Shown piece by piece: positions 37,515 through 46,870 of a DNA stretch of 64,000 bases. The notes under the pieces were generated by a model. The model was not told the origin of the DNA. It searched no databases and saw only the letters and a program-made list of their open reading frames with translations. Source of the stretch: Actinomycetota bacterium (GTDB taxonomy: Bacteria > Actinomycetota > Thermoleophilia > Solirubrobacterales > JACPNS01). The DNA is taken from assembly GCA_016213645.1 (NCBI GenBank), contig JACQZY010000027.1, positions 1 through 64,000 of the forward strand. Direction: 5' to 3'. How positions within the stretch are numbered: the stretch's first letter is position 1; every line of letters begins with the position of its first letter. Made by a program: the position numbers and the translations under genes.

Positions 37515-37619
37515 CCACGAACGTGTCAACCCATGCGCGGGCGCTCAAATCGCGGAATTTGTCCAGAACTCTTCGCGTTCCAGGTCAAGGCTCCGGCATC
37601 ACCGGTCGATCTCAGATAC

Positions 37620-39881
37620 ATGAGATTCAAGGGACCGCCGGCGTTGGCCGCGGTCGCTACGGGACTACTGCTGGCAATCGCCGCAACCACGATTTTCGCG
37701 GTTCGCGCCGATCAGAACCGGCGTGACCAATCCGACGCGAACCGCATCGACGCGCTTAAGCACGCGACGACGACCGTTACCTCGAAGACCACCGGGCGGC
37801 TACAGGATCTTGCCGCCGCAGTTGGTACCGGTAACGAAAGCGATCGCACGGTCGAGTTCGAACGCGTCGCCAAGGTCGTCATTACCGAGCCCGGCATTGC
37901 AAGCGTTCGCTTGATCGAGCGAGTAGAAAGCTCCGATCTGCGCGCCTATGAACGGCGACGCGGACTGACGGTGACAAACCGGGGCGACGCGACCGGCGGC
38001 CGCCCGGACGCGCACTACATTTCCGCGGCGGAAGCAGTGCGAGGAAAGCAGCCGACGTACCACGGCCTGGACATCTCCGGCGACGCGATACGAATGCGAG
38101 CCATAAGGGCCGCGATCGACACCGGTCGTCCCGCGGCGACCGAGCCGATTCAGCTGCTCTCCGGCGGCACCGGCGCGATTCTTTACGCTCCGGTGTATCG
38201 GTCTGACGCAGCGGTTGCAAACGTCGCTCAGCGGCGAAAAGCTGCCATCGGCGTTGTCAGCTCAAGCATGCGCGCCACGCTGCTCGGACGGGCGATCCAG
38301 TCATTGAAGACCGATTCAGCCGGTTTTCAAATCACGGACAACGGCAGTGTCGTGGCCGGCGGCGGCGATTCAGACGCCACCGGTCTACGCGACACGATCA
38401 ACATCGCCGGAAGAGAATGGACCATAACGTCGGCACGAACGGCCGGTTCGGTATGGCCGATTGTGGCAATCATTCTGCTCGGCGGGCTGGCGCTGAGCGT
38501 GCTGATCGCGATCACCATCGTGCGGGCGCTGCGACGGGAAATGCAAGCCGCCGGGGTCGTCGAGCAGCAAAACGCCGAACTCACGGTGGCAAACGCCTCA
38601 CTCGGCGAGAACGCCCGGTTTTTCGAGCTTTCGAACGATCTTTTCTGCACCTCCGACTTCGACGGGAACATGCTCAGCTTCAATCGACGCTGGACCGAGG
38701 TGCTGGGCTGGACGGCCGAAGAACTGCGCAGCCTTCCGGTCGAAAAGCGTGTGCACCCGGACGACATTGAGCGTGTTCAAGATTCGCTTTCACAGATCTC
38801 AGCCGGCAATGTCCTGGTCAATTTCCGCAACCGGCGCCTCGTCAACGACGGCACCTGGCGCTGGCTTGAATGGAGCTGCGTTGGAGATCCGGAGCTTGGC
38901 GTGATCTACAGCTCGGCACGAGACGTCACCGATCGCGTCGAGCTGGAAGAAGAACTCACGTCTGAACACGCGCAGCTGATAAAAGCGCAGTCGATCGCGA
39001 ACCTCGGGAGCTGGAATTACGACGTGCGCACAGGGAAGATGCAGTGGTCGGATGAGCTATTCAACCTGCTCGGCGACGAGCGCCCGGATCAGCCGCTCAC
39101 GCTGCACCTGTGGCTCTCGTATTTCGCTCCGGATGAACGAGATCGAGCGCGGCGGCTGCTGACGGAGATGATCGCGACAGGCGAAGATTTTGAACTGACG
39201 ATCCGCCGCGAGCGGCCCGGACTGGATGGTCAACCAGTGCACTTGCTCACGAGCGGCTTTGCCGAACGCGACGATCAAGGCAAAGTCGTGCGTTTGATCG
39301 GGATCGTGGCCGACATCACGGATCGACTGCGAAACGAGGCGCGCCTCCGTTACGCCGCGGACCACGACTCGCTGACCGGTCTGGCGAATCGCCGGCGGTT
39401 TCTTGAATCGCTCGAACATCACGTTGCGATGTGCCGGCGCTACGGCGCCGAAGGCGCCGTGATGATGCTGGATCTCGACGGACTCAAGTCGATCAACGAC
39501 GAACACGGTCACGCGGCCGGAGACAAGCTGATCGCCGGTGTCGCCGAGGCACTACGCAACAGGTTGCGCACGAGCGACCTGGGTGCGCGGATCGGCGGCG
39601 ACGAGTTTGCGATCCTGCTCACGCGCACCACCAGAAAAGGTGCGCTGTCAACGGCCGAGTCGATTCTCAAGGCGATCGAGCCGGCGTCGGAGGCGCTGCG
39701 CGAGTTCGGCGTCGAGCGCGTAGAAGGCAGCATCGGCGTGGTGATGATCGAAGACGCCTCGCGAGCCGGTGCGGAGGAGCTGCTGGCGCTCGCCGACGAC
39801 ACGATGTACCAGGCGAAGCGAGGTGGCGGCGCCCGCGTAAACATGTACCGCCCGCCGATGCGCCGACCGACGGCCGCCTGA
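37620..39881 (+). CDS. Membrane diguanylate cyclase (CHASE-like sensor, two PAS, GGDEF)
   Basis: A 753-residue signalling protein. A transmembrane helix at about 8-27 and another at about 280-300 (IVAIILLGGLALSVLIAITIV) enclose a CHASE-type extracellular sensor (RVESSDLRAYERRRGL is typical). Two PAS domains with PAC motifs follow (about 335-450 and 460-580), then a GGDEF domain with DHDSLTGLANRRRF, the signature RIGGDEFAIL and an intact inhibitory I-site RTSD five residues before it. It is predicted to make c-di-GMP with product feedback. No EAL domain. The start is uncertain; ATG 37620 places the first transmembrane helix at the N-terminus. Confidence 0.88.
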   Translation: MRFKGPPALAAVATGLLLAIAATTIFAVRADQNRRDQSDANRIDALKHATTTVTSKTTGRLQDLAAAVGTGNESDRTVEFERVAKVVITEPGIASVRLIERVESSDLRAYERRRGLTVTNRGDATGGRPDAHYISAAEAVRGKQPTYHGLDISGDAIRMRAIRAAIDTGRPAATEPIQLLSGGTGAILYAPVYRSDAAVANVAQRRKAAIGVVSSSMRATLLGRAIQSLKTDSAGFQITDNGSVVAGGGDSDATGLRDTINIAGREWTITSARTAGSVWPIVAIILLGGLALSVLIAITIVRALRREMQAAGVVEQQNAELTVANASLGENARFFELSNDLFCTSDFDGNMLSFNRRWTEVLGWTAEELRSLPVEKRVHPDDIERVQDSLSQISAGNVLVNFRNRRLVNDGTWRWLEWSCVGDPELGVIYSSARDVTDRVELEEELTSEHAQLIKAQSIANLGSWNYDVRTGKMQWSDELFNLLGDERPDQPLTLHLWLSYFAPDERDRARRLLTEMIATGEDFELTIRRERPGLDGQPVHLLTSGFAERDDQGKVVRLIGIVADITDRLRNEARLRYAADHDSLTGLANRRRFLESLEHHVAMCRRYGAEGAVMMLDLDGLKSINDEHGHAAGDKLIAGVAEALRNRLRTSDLGARIGGDEFAILLTRTTRKGALSTAESILKAIEPASEALREFGVERVEGSIGVVMIEDASRAGAEELLALADDTMYQAKRGGGARVNMYRPPMRRPTAA

Positions 39882-39961
39882 AGGGTCCGGCGGCCGCGAT
39901 CGCGGAGGCGGCGGACTGCGCGAAGGCGTAGCGGCGCGGACAGCGCGAACGATGCCGCAGA

Positions 39962-41071
39962 CTAGTCCGTGATCGAAATCATCCGCTCGATCGGCACGCG
40001 CGCGCGTTCGGCGATCTGGGGGGCGACTTCTACGTGGTACTTATCCTCGCGCAGAGCATCACGCAGGCCGCGAAGGGTGATCGTCTTCATGAAGCCACAG
40101 ACGGCGTCTTCGGTGGCGGGAATGAACGTGCGGCCGGGGGCGGCTTTGCGCAGCGGATGGAAGATCCCCTCTTCCGTGGCAACGATGAACTCGGGCGCGT
40201 CTGACTGCTTGACATGCTCGATCATGCCGCCGGTGCTGAGGATGTAGGTGCGGTCGGGGTCGATGTCGCCGCAGGCCAGATACTCCATCGCGCTGGTTGA
40301 GCAACCGCACTCGGGGTGAATCATCAGGTCGGCTTGAGGGTGGTCGTCGAGCATTTTTTGCATGTCGGCCGGGCGGATGCCGGCGTGTACATGGCACTCC
40401 CCCATCCACACCTTCATCGGGCGCTTGGTGATCTTCTCGACGTAGCTGCCAAGGAACATGTCCGGGCCGAAGAGAATCTCGCGGTCGCGCGGAATCGCGT
40501 TGACGACGGCGACGGCGTTCGAGGAGGTCACGCAGTAATCGGTCTCGGCCTTGACCTCGGCCGTGGTGTTGACGTACATAACCACGAGCGCATCGGGGTT
40601 CTCGGCCTTCCAGTCGCGCACTTGCTGAGCGGTGATGCCATCGGCCAACGAACAACCGGCGCGCGTGTCGGGGATCAGCACTGTTTTTTCGGGACTGAGG
40701 ATCTTCGCGGTCTCGGCCATGAAATGCACGCCGCAAAAGACGATGCGCTCGGCGGACGTGCGCGCCGCTTCGATCGAGAGGCCGAGCGAGTCGCCGGTGT
40801 AGTCGGCGACGTCTTGGATCTCGGGCACTTGATAATTGTGCGCAAGGATCACGGCATTCTTCTGCTTGGCCAGTTCGCGGACCTCTTCCGAGAGCTCGGC
40901 GATCTCCTGTGGCGTCGGCGATTCCGGCAATGGCGGCGGCTGCACCGGCAGCATGTAGGGCTCGGCGTGCAGCTTGTCGCCGGGCCGCGGCTGGTCCTTT
41001 TCCGGCTTGGTGGTCGCCGGGCTGGAGGTCGCCGGGCTGGAGGTCATCTGGGACGCAGGCGGTGAAGTCAT
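39962..41071 (-). CDS. nadA: Quinolinate synthase A
   Basis: [4Fe-4S] enzyme that condenses iminoaspartate with dihydroxyacetone phosphate in NAD synthesis. The 369 residues have the three-repeat NadA fold: AHNYQVPEIQDVADYTGDSL, the first cluster Cys in RAGCSLAD, the second in HPECGCSTS and the third in EDAVCGFMK. The first ~50 residues are Pro/Ser/Thr-rich with SSPATS repeats and look disordered. It precedes nadC by 170 bp in the opposite order from a typical nadA-nadB-nadC operon: nadC lies upstream here and nadB is absent from the window. Confidence 0.95.
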   Translation of the reverse strand: MTSPPASQMTSSPATSSPATTKPEKDQPRPGDKLHAEPYMLPVQPPPLPESPTPQEIAELSEEVRELAKQKNAVILAHNYQVPEIQDVADYTGDSLGLSIEAARTSAERIVFCGVHFMAETAKILSPEKTVLIPDTRAGCSLADGITAQQVRDWKAENPDALVVMYVNTTAEVKAETDYCVTSSNAVAVVNAIPRDREILFGPDMFLGSYVEKITKRPMKVWMGECHVHAGIRPADMQKMLDDHPQADLMIHPECGCSTSAMEYLACGDIDPDRTYILSTGGMIEHVKQSDAPEFIVATEEGIFHPLRKAAPGRTFIPATEDAVCGFMKTITLRGLRDALREDKYHVEVAPQIAERARVPIERMISITD

Positions 41072-41242
41072 GGCATATGTTCCGCCGCGGCGGCGACGGT
41101 CGCCGGCGCTGGTCGGAATGGATCGGTTGGTTTGATGTTACCGCGCGGGTTGGGTGCGGCGGTCGGCATGCGGACGGTCGCGGCGAGCGCGGCAGGGGCT
41201 ACTTCAGCGACCGGCGGCGGGCTGAGGCTTGCCGCTCCGGAA

Positions 41243-42085
41243 TCAGACTTCCTCCACCACCATGCTGAGGTCCAGCGCCGGCGCACCGTGGGTGATCGAT
41301 CCCATCGAGATGAAATCCACGCCGGTCTCAGCGGCGCTGCGGAGGTTGTCCAGGCGATAACCGCCGCTGGCTTCCAGCGTGGCGCGGCCGGACACCTGCT
41401 TTACGGCCGCGCGTAGCTGGTCGTCGCTCATGTTGTCCAGCAGCAGACGACGAGCGCCGGCGGCCAGAGCCTGATCTATTTCGTCGCCGTTGCGAACTTC
41501 CACTTCGAGGGCAAGATCGCTGCCGGTGGTACACGCCCGCACGGCGGCCTCAACGCCACCGGCGGCGGCGATGTGGTTTTCCTTCACAAGAATCGCGTCA
41601 TGCAGGCCGATGCGATGGTTGGACGCCCCGCCGGCGGCGACCGCCGCCTTCTCCAGCAACCGCATGCCGGGCGTGGTCTTGCGCGTGTCCAGCACCTTGC
41701 AGCCGGTGCCCTCAACGGCACGTGCGGCGGCGGCCGCGGCGGTTGCCACCCCGGAGAGGTGCATTAGGAAGTTCAGCGCCGTGCGCTCGCCGGTGAGCAG
41801 GGCGGCAAGCGGTCCCGCCACTCGTGCGATCTCGGCCGGCGGTTCGTCGCAATCGGCCCCGTCTTCACGCAGGCGGGCGTACTCCACCGTGGGGTCCAGC
41901 TCGAAAAAGACGGCCTCCGCCACCTGATGCCCGAAAATCGTGCCGGCCTGTTTTTGGCGGATCACCGCCGTGCCCACCGCGCCCGGCGGCACCGTCAGCG
42001 CGGTCGTCACATCGCCACTTCCGACGTCTTCGGCCAGCGCCATGCGCACGAGCGGTAGGAAGTCGTGTGGAGCCAGTGCGGGCAT
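41243..42085 (-). CDS. nadC: Nicotinate-nucleotide pyrophosphorylase (carboxylating)
   Basis: Quinolinate phosphoribosyltransferase, making nicotinate mononucleotide. The 280 residues show ALAEDVGSGDVTT at the N-terminus, ERTALNFLMHLSGVAT, the catalytic-site DTRKTTPGMRLLEKAAVAAGG, HRIGLHDAILVKENHI and the barrel end MGSITHGAPALDLSM. I chose ATG 42083-42085 (MPALAPHDF) for typical family length; a GTG 16 codons upstream (42133) has a nearer Shine-Dalgarno-like GGGA. It lies 67 bp downstream of prfB. Confidence 0.95.
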   Translation of the reverse strand: MPALAPHDFLPLVRMALAEDVGSGDVTTALTVPPGAVGTAVIRQKQAGTIFGHQVAEAVFFELDPTVEYARLREDGADCDEPPAEIARVAGPLAALLTGERTALNFLMHLSGVATAAAAAARAVEGTGCKVLDTRKTTPGMRLLEKAAVAAGGASNHRIGLHDAILVKENHIAAAGGVEAAVRACTTGSDLALEVEVRNGDEIDQALAAGARRLLLDNMSDDQLRAAVKQVSGRATLEASGGYRLDNLRSAAETGVDFISMGSITHGAPALDLSMVVEEV

Positions 42086-42152
42086 TGCCGGGGATTGTTT
42101 CCCATCGGCCGGAAGATGTTTTGATACTGCCACTGCTTTCCCTATCCGCCGT

Positions 42153-43314
42153 CTATTCCCCGTCCGCCGTCGCGGCGCCCGCCCGCTCGCTGCCCGCACG
42201 TTCGCTCGGGCGGCCGACGGCACGACGCGACAGCTCGGCGTGCACGAAGCCGTCGAGGTCGCCATCGAGCACGCGCTGCACGTCGCCGACCTCAAAGTTG
42301 GTGCGATGGTCCTTGACCATCGAATACGGGTGCAGCACGTAAGAGCGGATCTGCGAACCGAAGTTGACGTCGATCGCGTCGCCCTTTTCGGCGGCCAGCT
42401 CCTCGGCTCGCTTGGCCTCTTCCAGTGCGACGATTCGCGCGCGCAGCATCTTCATGGCGGTGTGCTTGTTGGCGCCCTGCGAGCGCTCGTCCTGACACTG
42501 CACCACGATGCCCGTGGGCTTGTGCGTGATGCGCACGGCACTGTCGGTCTTGTTGACGTGCTGGCCGCCCGCGCCGGAAGCGCGATAGGTGTCGATTTGC
42601 AGGTCGGCGTCGTCGACCTCGACCTCGATGTCGTCGTCCACGAGCGGCGCCACCTCGACAAGCGCAAACGAGGTGTGCCGCCGGTGCGCGCTGTCAAACG
42701 GCGACTGGCGCACGAGCCGGTGGACGCCGCGCTCTGCACCAAAGAGACCGTAGGCGTTGTCGCCGTGCACCAGGAAGGTGGCGCTGGTGATGCCGGCCTC
42801 GCCGCCGGCGGTGGCCTCCTTCAGTTCGAGCTTGAAGCCGCGCCGTTCGGCCCAGCGCATTTCCATGCGCAGCAGCATCTCCGCCCAGTCCTGTGCGTCG
42901 GTGCCGCCGGCGCCGTCCTGGATCGTGACAACGGCGTCGCCGGAGTCGTACTCACCGGTGAACAGCCGCTCTTCTTCAAGCGAGTTCATGCGCCGCTCTA
43001 TGACGGCAAGCTGCTCGGAAAACTCCTCGGCCATCGACTCGTCTTCCAGCGCCATCTCGGCGAGCGCCTGAAGATCGTCGATTTCGCCGGTCACAGCGTC
43101 GAACTCGTCGAGCCGCCGTTGCAGCTTGGAGTGTTCTGAGCTGGTCTTTGCGGCGGTCTCGGAGTCGTCCCAAAAACCGCCTTCGCCCATCTGTTGCTCA
43201 AGCGCGTCTATGCGCGCGGCGACTTTAGGCCGGTCAAAGAGAGTCCGCAAGCAGCTTGAGCTGGTCACGGAGCGCATCGATGCGCGTGGAAGTTTCATGG
43301 GCGTCTAGTGCCAT
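42153..43314 (-). CDS. prfB: Peptide chain release factor 2, with programmed +1 frameshift
   Basis: Terminates translation at UGA and UAA. The gene is read in two frames. ATG 43312-43314 opens [20 protein letters not shown] and stops after 26 residues at an in-frame UGA within CTT-TGA-C (43239-43233). A +1 shift continues into the main frame for 360 more residues. The main part has RF2 hallmarks: the codon-reading tripeptide SPF in [12 protein letters not shown], the catalytic [13 protein letters not shown] and a standard C-terminus. Low RF2 makes ribosomes pause at UGA and shift, giving autoregulation, as known for many bacterial prfB genes. A plain unshifted reading would give a wrong N-terminus. 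It is downstream of secA after a 515-bp spacer. Confidence 0.93.
43233..43239 (-). promoter_or_regulatory. prfB programmed frameshift site
   Basis: CTTTGAC on the minus strand: Leu codon CTT, in-frame stop TGA, then C. Upstream the usual AGGGGG Shine-Dalgarno-like stimulator is not obvious (CTTGCGGACT instead). Confidence 0.85.
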
Positions 43315-43457
43315 ATCGCCGCGATCCTAGCGAGACGGCGCACGTGGACGGCGGCAGACCGACCAACCGGCGAACGACGGGTGGCGGGCGTGAAGGATCG
43401 GCGAGCCGTCCGTCCGGGGGACGGCCGCCGGTCCGCCGACCAGAAGAAAGATCGGCA

Positions 43458-43493
43458 GACGGCCGGCCGGACAGAAAGTCCGGGCCGGCCGTC
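43458..43493. repeat. Long GC-rich inverted repeat upstream of prfB
   Basis: Left arm 43458-43472 (GACGGCCGGCCGGAC) pairs with 43478-43493 over 15 bp with one bulged base and an AGAAA loop. No U-tract. Structure in the prfB leader or an interspersed palindrome. Confidence 0.5.
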
Positions 43494-43748
43494 CGTGCGG
43501 TCCAAGGGGCTGCGGTCAAACCCCCCAGGGACCTCAGCCGAGTCGGCGTCCTGCCGCCGTCTCGCAGCTGATCTGTGGCGCCTGCGGGTGCTGCGGTTTT
43601 CGTGATCCGCGCGCTCCGCTCTTGGCGCCGCAATTTCCGTGTACAACTGTTAGATGCGCGAGCGGCTCGTTTTATGCGGAATTTCTTCGCCGGATCTCGA
43701 AAAACATCTCGATGCATCCGCCGGGTTGGTTAGATTCCACGCGAAATG

Positions 43749-43762
43749 CGAACGTATGTTCG
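43749..43762. promoter_or_regulatory. LexA (SOS) box, exact copy 2
   Basis: CGAACGTATGTTCG, a perfect palindrome of the Gram-positive/actinobacterial LexA type (CGAAC-N4-GTTCG), identical over 14 bp to the box at 62198-62211. The regulated gene is not clear; secA ends 68 bp away and prfB starts 435 bp away. Confidence 0.7.
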
Positions 43763-43807
43763 CCTGTTGGCCAAGCGTAGGCTGACCGCTAGCGGGCAGC
43801 GGAGTGA

Positions 43808-43827
43808 CACCGGCCGACCGGCCGGTG
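43808..43827 (-). terminator. Hairpin directly after secA
   Basis: CACCGGCC-GACC-GGCCGGTG, 8-bp perfect stem, 2 bp past the secA stop codon; no U-tract. Confidence 0.45.
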
Positions 43828-43829
43828 GG

Positions 43830-46691
43830 CTACTTGCCGTGGCAGTTCTTGAACTTCTTGCCCGAACCGCACCAGCACGGCTGGTTGCGGCTCATCGGGT
43901 TGCCGTCGGGGTCGTAGCCGGCGGCCGGGGCCTGCTTGGCGCCCACGGCGCCGCCGGCTCCGGCGGTGGAGCTGCTGCGGCTCTGCACACCGACCGCCGA
44001 GAGCTGATCGCCCTCGGACTCGGCCGCGGCGGCGGCGACCGAGGCGCCCACGCCGTAGTTCGGCTCACCGGTCTGGCTGTAGTTGAACTGCGCGGTGTTT
44101 GACGACTTCGAGGCTTCTAGTAACTGCTGTTGCGCTCGCTCGCGCTGGCCTTCGTCGGTCAGCTCAAAGTGGTAGATCACGCGCGCGAACTCGTCCCACA
44201 AGCTGTCCATCAGTTCGGTGAACATGCTGAAGCCTTCGTTCTTGTAAGCGACGATCGGCTGAACCTCGGCAAAGCCACGCAGGTGAATGCCCTCACGCAG
44301 GTAGTCCATATCGTTTAGGTGCTCGCGCCAACGCTCGTCGATGATCTCCAACAGCACGTGACGTTCCAGCCCGCGCATCAGCTCCGAGCCGAGCTCCTCT
44401 TCCTTGTCGTCGTAGGCCTCCACGGCCTCCTCGGTGATCGTGTCCACAAGGTCGCTGCGCTCCATCCCCAGCACGTTTATGTCGTCGGGCTCAAAGCTCA
44501 ACGGGAAGATCTGATCGAGCTGGATGAACAACTCGCGAATGTCCCACTCCTGTGGCGTGTCGCCCTGGGTGTATTCGTTGACGAGCCGCTCGATCACCTC
44601 GCGCATGTGCTCGCGCGCCTGCTGGGACATGTCCATTCCCTCAAGGATGCGGTCGCGAAACTCGTAGATCACCTCGCGCTGCTGGTTCATCACGTCGTCG
44701 TACTCCAGCACGCGCTTACGGGACAGATAGTTCTGCTCCTCGACCTTTTTTTGCGCGCCTTCAATCTGCTTGCTGAGGATTCCGGCCTCGATCGGCAATT
44801 CGTTGCCCTCGTCGTCGGTGTCGCCGAAGCGATCGAGAATGCGGTAAATCCGCTCGCCAGCGAAAAGTCGCACCAGATCGTCTTCGGCGGACAGGAAAAA
44901 CCGTGACTCGCCCGGGTCGCCCTGACGGCCGGCGCGTCCGCGAAGCTGGTTGTCTATGCGACGGCTCTCGTGGCGCTCGGTGCCGCAGATGTAGAGACCG
45001 CCGGCCTCCATCACCTTCTCGCGCTCTCTCGCGACCTGCCCCTCAAACTTCTCAGCGAGGATTTTCAATTCCTGGTCGTAGTTCTCGTCTTCCGGATCGA
45101 GATTGCGCTTGCGCAGCTCGATCTTGGCCTGCTCTTCGGCGTTGCCGCCGAGCTTGATGTCCACGCCGCGGCCGGCCATGTTGGTGGCGATCGTTACCGC
45201 ACCCGGACGACCGGCCTGGGCGATCGTCTCGCCCTCCTTCTCCGCGTATTCGGGCTTGGCATTGAGCACCTCGTGAGGAATGCCCTTTTTCTTCAGTCGT
45301 TTCGAAAGCGACTCACTGGTCTCCACCGCGATCGTGCCCACGAGGATCGGCTGACCGGCCTCGTGGCGGGCGATAATTTCACGCTCGATCGCGCTCCACT
45401 TGCCGCCTTTGGTTTTGTAAATCTGGTCGTTGCGGTCGTCTCGGACCATCGGCTGGTTGGTGGGGACTTCCACCACCTGGAGTTCGTAGATCTTCATGAA
45501 CTCGGTGGCTTCGGTGAGCGCGGTTCCCGTCATGCCTGAGAGCTTGTCGTAGCGACGAAAGTAGTTCTGGTAGGTGATCGTGGCGACGGTCTGGTTTTCC
45601 TCTTGTATGCGTACGCCTTCTTTTGCCTCGACCGCCTGGTGCAGACCCTCGCTCCATCGGCGACCCTCCAGAATGCGGCCGGTGAACTCGTCGATGATCT
45701 TGACTTCGCCGTCGATCACGGCGTAGTCAACGTCTCGCTTGTAAAGGTTCTCGGCCTTCAGCGCCTGCAGCAGGTGGTTGACGAGGCTGCCGTTCTCGGC
45801 CAGGTACAGGTTTTCGATGCCCATGTACTTTTCGGCCTTGGTTACGCCGATCTCGGTGATCGAAACGGTCTTGTACTTCTCGTCGGGCTCGAAGTCGAAG
45901 TCCGCGCTCCACGAGCGGTCCTTCGCGGAGATCTCCTTGGGCCGCTCGCCCGGCACCATCTGGCGCGCGAGCTTGGCGAACTGCTTGTAGTAGTCGGCGG
46001 CCTGCTCGGGACTGCCGCTGATGATCAGCGGCGTTCGAGCCTCGTCGATCAGGATGTTGTCGACCTCGTCGACGATCGCGAACGGATGGCCGCGCTGAAC
46101 CTTTTCCTCCAGGCTATGCGCGAGGTTGTCGCGCAGATAGTCGAAACCGAACTCGGAGTTGGTGCCGTAGGTGATGTCGGACTTGTATGCGTCGCGCTTG
46201 TACTCCCAGTCGTAAATTCCGCTCTGCAAAATGCCCACGCTCAGACCGAGGGCCTCGTAAATCGGACTCATCCACTCCGCGTCGCGCTTTGCCAGGTAGT
46301 CGTTGACGGTGACGACGTGCACGCCCTTGCCGGCGATCGCGTTGAGCACCACCGGCAGCGTGGCCGTTAGCGTCTTGCCTTCTCCCGTCTTCATTTCGGC
46401 GATGTCGCCGTAGTGCAGCACCATGCCACCGATCAGCTGCACGTCGAAGTGGCGCATGCCCATCGTGCGGCGTCCGGCCTCGCGCGTCAACGCGAAAACA
46501 TGCGCCAGCAGATCGTCGAGCGACTCGCCGTTTTCGGCGCGCGTGCGTAGCTCGTTCATTTCGGTGCGCAGCTCGTCGTCTTCGAGCAGCTTCATCTCGG
46601 GCTCGAATGCGTTGACGAGCGCGACCTTCTTCTCGAAATTCTTGAACTTCTTGCCTTCGCCCATGCGCAGGGCGCGATCGATCAGAGACAT
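43830..46691 (-). CDS. secA: Protein translocase ATPase SecA
   Basis: Motor that drives preproteins through SecYEG. The 953 residues include DEAD-type nucleotide-binding domain 1 with EMKTGEGKTLTATLP (Walker A) and IVDEVDNILIDEA (DEVD), the preprotein crosslinking domain, nucleotide-binding domain 2 (VTIATNMAGRGVDIKLGG, ESRRIDNQLRGRAGRQGDPG) and a helical scaffold. The C-terminal zinc SEC-C motif is NQPCWCGSGKKFKNCHGK, intact. ATG 46689-46691 (MSLIDRALRMGEGK) is preferred over a 45-codon upstream extension; a TAAAGT hexamer is 7 nt upstream. The many exported proteins nearby are its likely cargo, though secA is housekeeping. Confidence 0.97.
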   Translation of the reverse strand: MSLIDRALRMGEGKKFKNFEKKVALVNAFEPEMKLLEDDELRTEMNELRTRAENGESLDDLLAHVFALTREAGRRTMGMRHFDVQLIGGMVLHYGDIAEMKTGEGKTLTATLPVVLNAIAGKGVHVVTVNDYLAKRDAEWMSPIYEALGLSVGILQSGIYDWEYKRDAYKSDITYGTNSEFGFDYLRDNLAHSLEEKVQRGHPFAIVDEVDNILIDEARTPLIISGSPEQAADYYKQFAKLARQMVPGERPKEISAKDRSWSADFDFEPDEKYKTVSITEIGVTKAEKYMGIENLYLAENGSLVNHLLQALKAENLYKRDVDYAVIDGEVKIIDEFTGRILEGRRWSEGLHQAVEAKEGVRIQEENQTVATITYQNYFRRYDKLSGMTGTALTEATEFMKIYELQVVEVPTNQPMVRDDRNDQIYKTKGGKWSAIEREIIARHEAGQPILVGTIAVETSESLSKRLKKKGIPHEVLNAKPEYAEKEGETIAQAGRPGAVTIATNMAGRGVDIKLGGNAEEQAKIELRKRNLDPEDENYDQELKILAEKFEGQVAREREKVMEAGGLYICGTERHESRRIDNQLRGRAGRQGDPGESRFFLSAEDDLVRLFAGERIYRILDRFGDTDDEGNELPIEAGILSKQIEGAQKKVEEQNYLSRKRVLEYDDVMNQQREVIYEFRDRILEGMDMSQQAREHMREVIERLVNEYTQGDTPQEWDIRELFIQLDQIFPLSFEPDDINVLGMERSDLVDTITEEAVEAYDDKEEELGSELMRGLERHVLLEIIDERWREHLNDMDYLREGIHLRGFAEVQPIVAYKNEGFSMFTELMDSLWDEFARVIYHFELTDEGQRERAQQQLLEASKSSNTAQFNYSQTGEPNYGVGASVAAAAAESEGDQLSAVGVQSRSSSTAGAGGAVGAKQAPAAGYDPDGNPMSRNQPCWCGSGKKFKNCHGK

Positions 46692-46698
46692 GGGACCT

Positions 46699-46704
46699 AC
46701 TTTA
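46699..46704 (-). promoter_or_regulatory. -10 element of secA
   Basis: TAAAGT (minus strand), 7 nt before the secA ATG. Confidence 0.45.
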
Positions 46705-46827
46705 TCTGCCGGTTCTCGTAGACCTGCCCAACACCGGGGACGCGCGGCAGACGTAATCCAGACATAAAGAAAGCACTCGGGCCACGCGGCGACGGCGGCT
46801 GGGCGTCCGACGGGCCGGTGCGACACC

Positions 46828-46857
46828 GCGCGTCGGCCGGTAGGCCGGCCGACGCGC
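46828..46857 (-). terminator. GC-rich hairpin after the 46871-48361 gene
   Basis: GCGCGTCGGCCGG-TAGG-CCGGCCGACGCGC, a 13-bp perfect stem 14 bp past the stop codon of the secreted-protein gene; no U-tract. Confidence 0.5.
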
Positions 46858-46870
46858 GATCCGCGAAATA

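Larger units (their letters stand above)
43315..43829. other. 515-bp spacer between secA and prfB
   Basis: No protein gene I can support. It holds a CCGTCC/GGACGG hairpin near 43408, a 15-bp GGCCGGCC hairpin (43458-43493), an exact LexA box (43749-43762) and a hairpin at the secA stop (43808-43827). A basic 140-codon minus-strand reading at 43295-43717 starts downstream of the LexA box but looks like a chance ORF. Confidence 0.55.

Noticed and set aside
43295-43717. 140-codon basic minus-strand ORF between secA and prfB
   Set aside because: Low-complexity Arg/Pro/Gly-rich, crosses GC-rich hairpins and the prfB start. Its start lies just downstream of the LexA box, so I kept the box as a finding but not the ORF.
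43746-44102. LexA-driven plus-strand ORF antisense to secA
   Set aside because: It is a composition shadow of the secA 3' end with no ribosome-binding site; the LexA box overlaps its first codons rather than its promoter.
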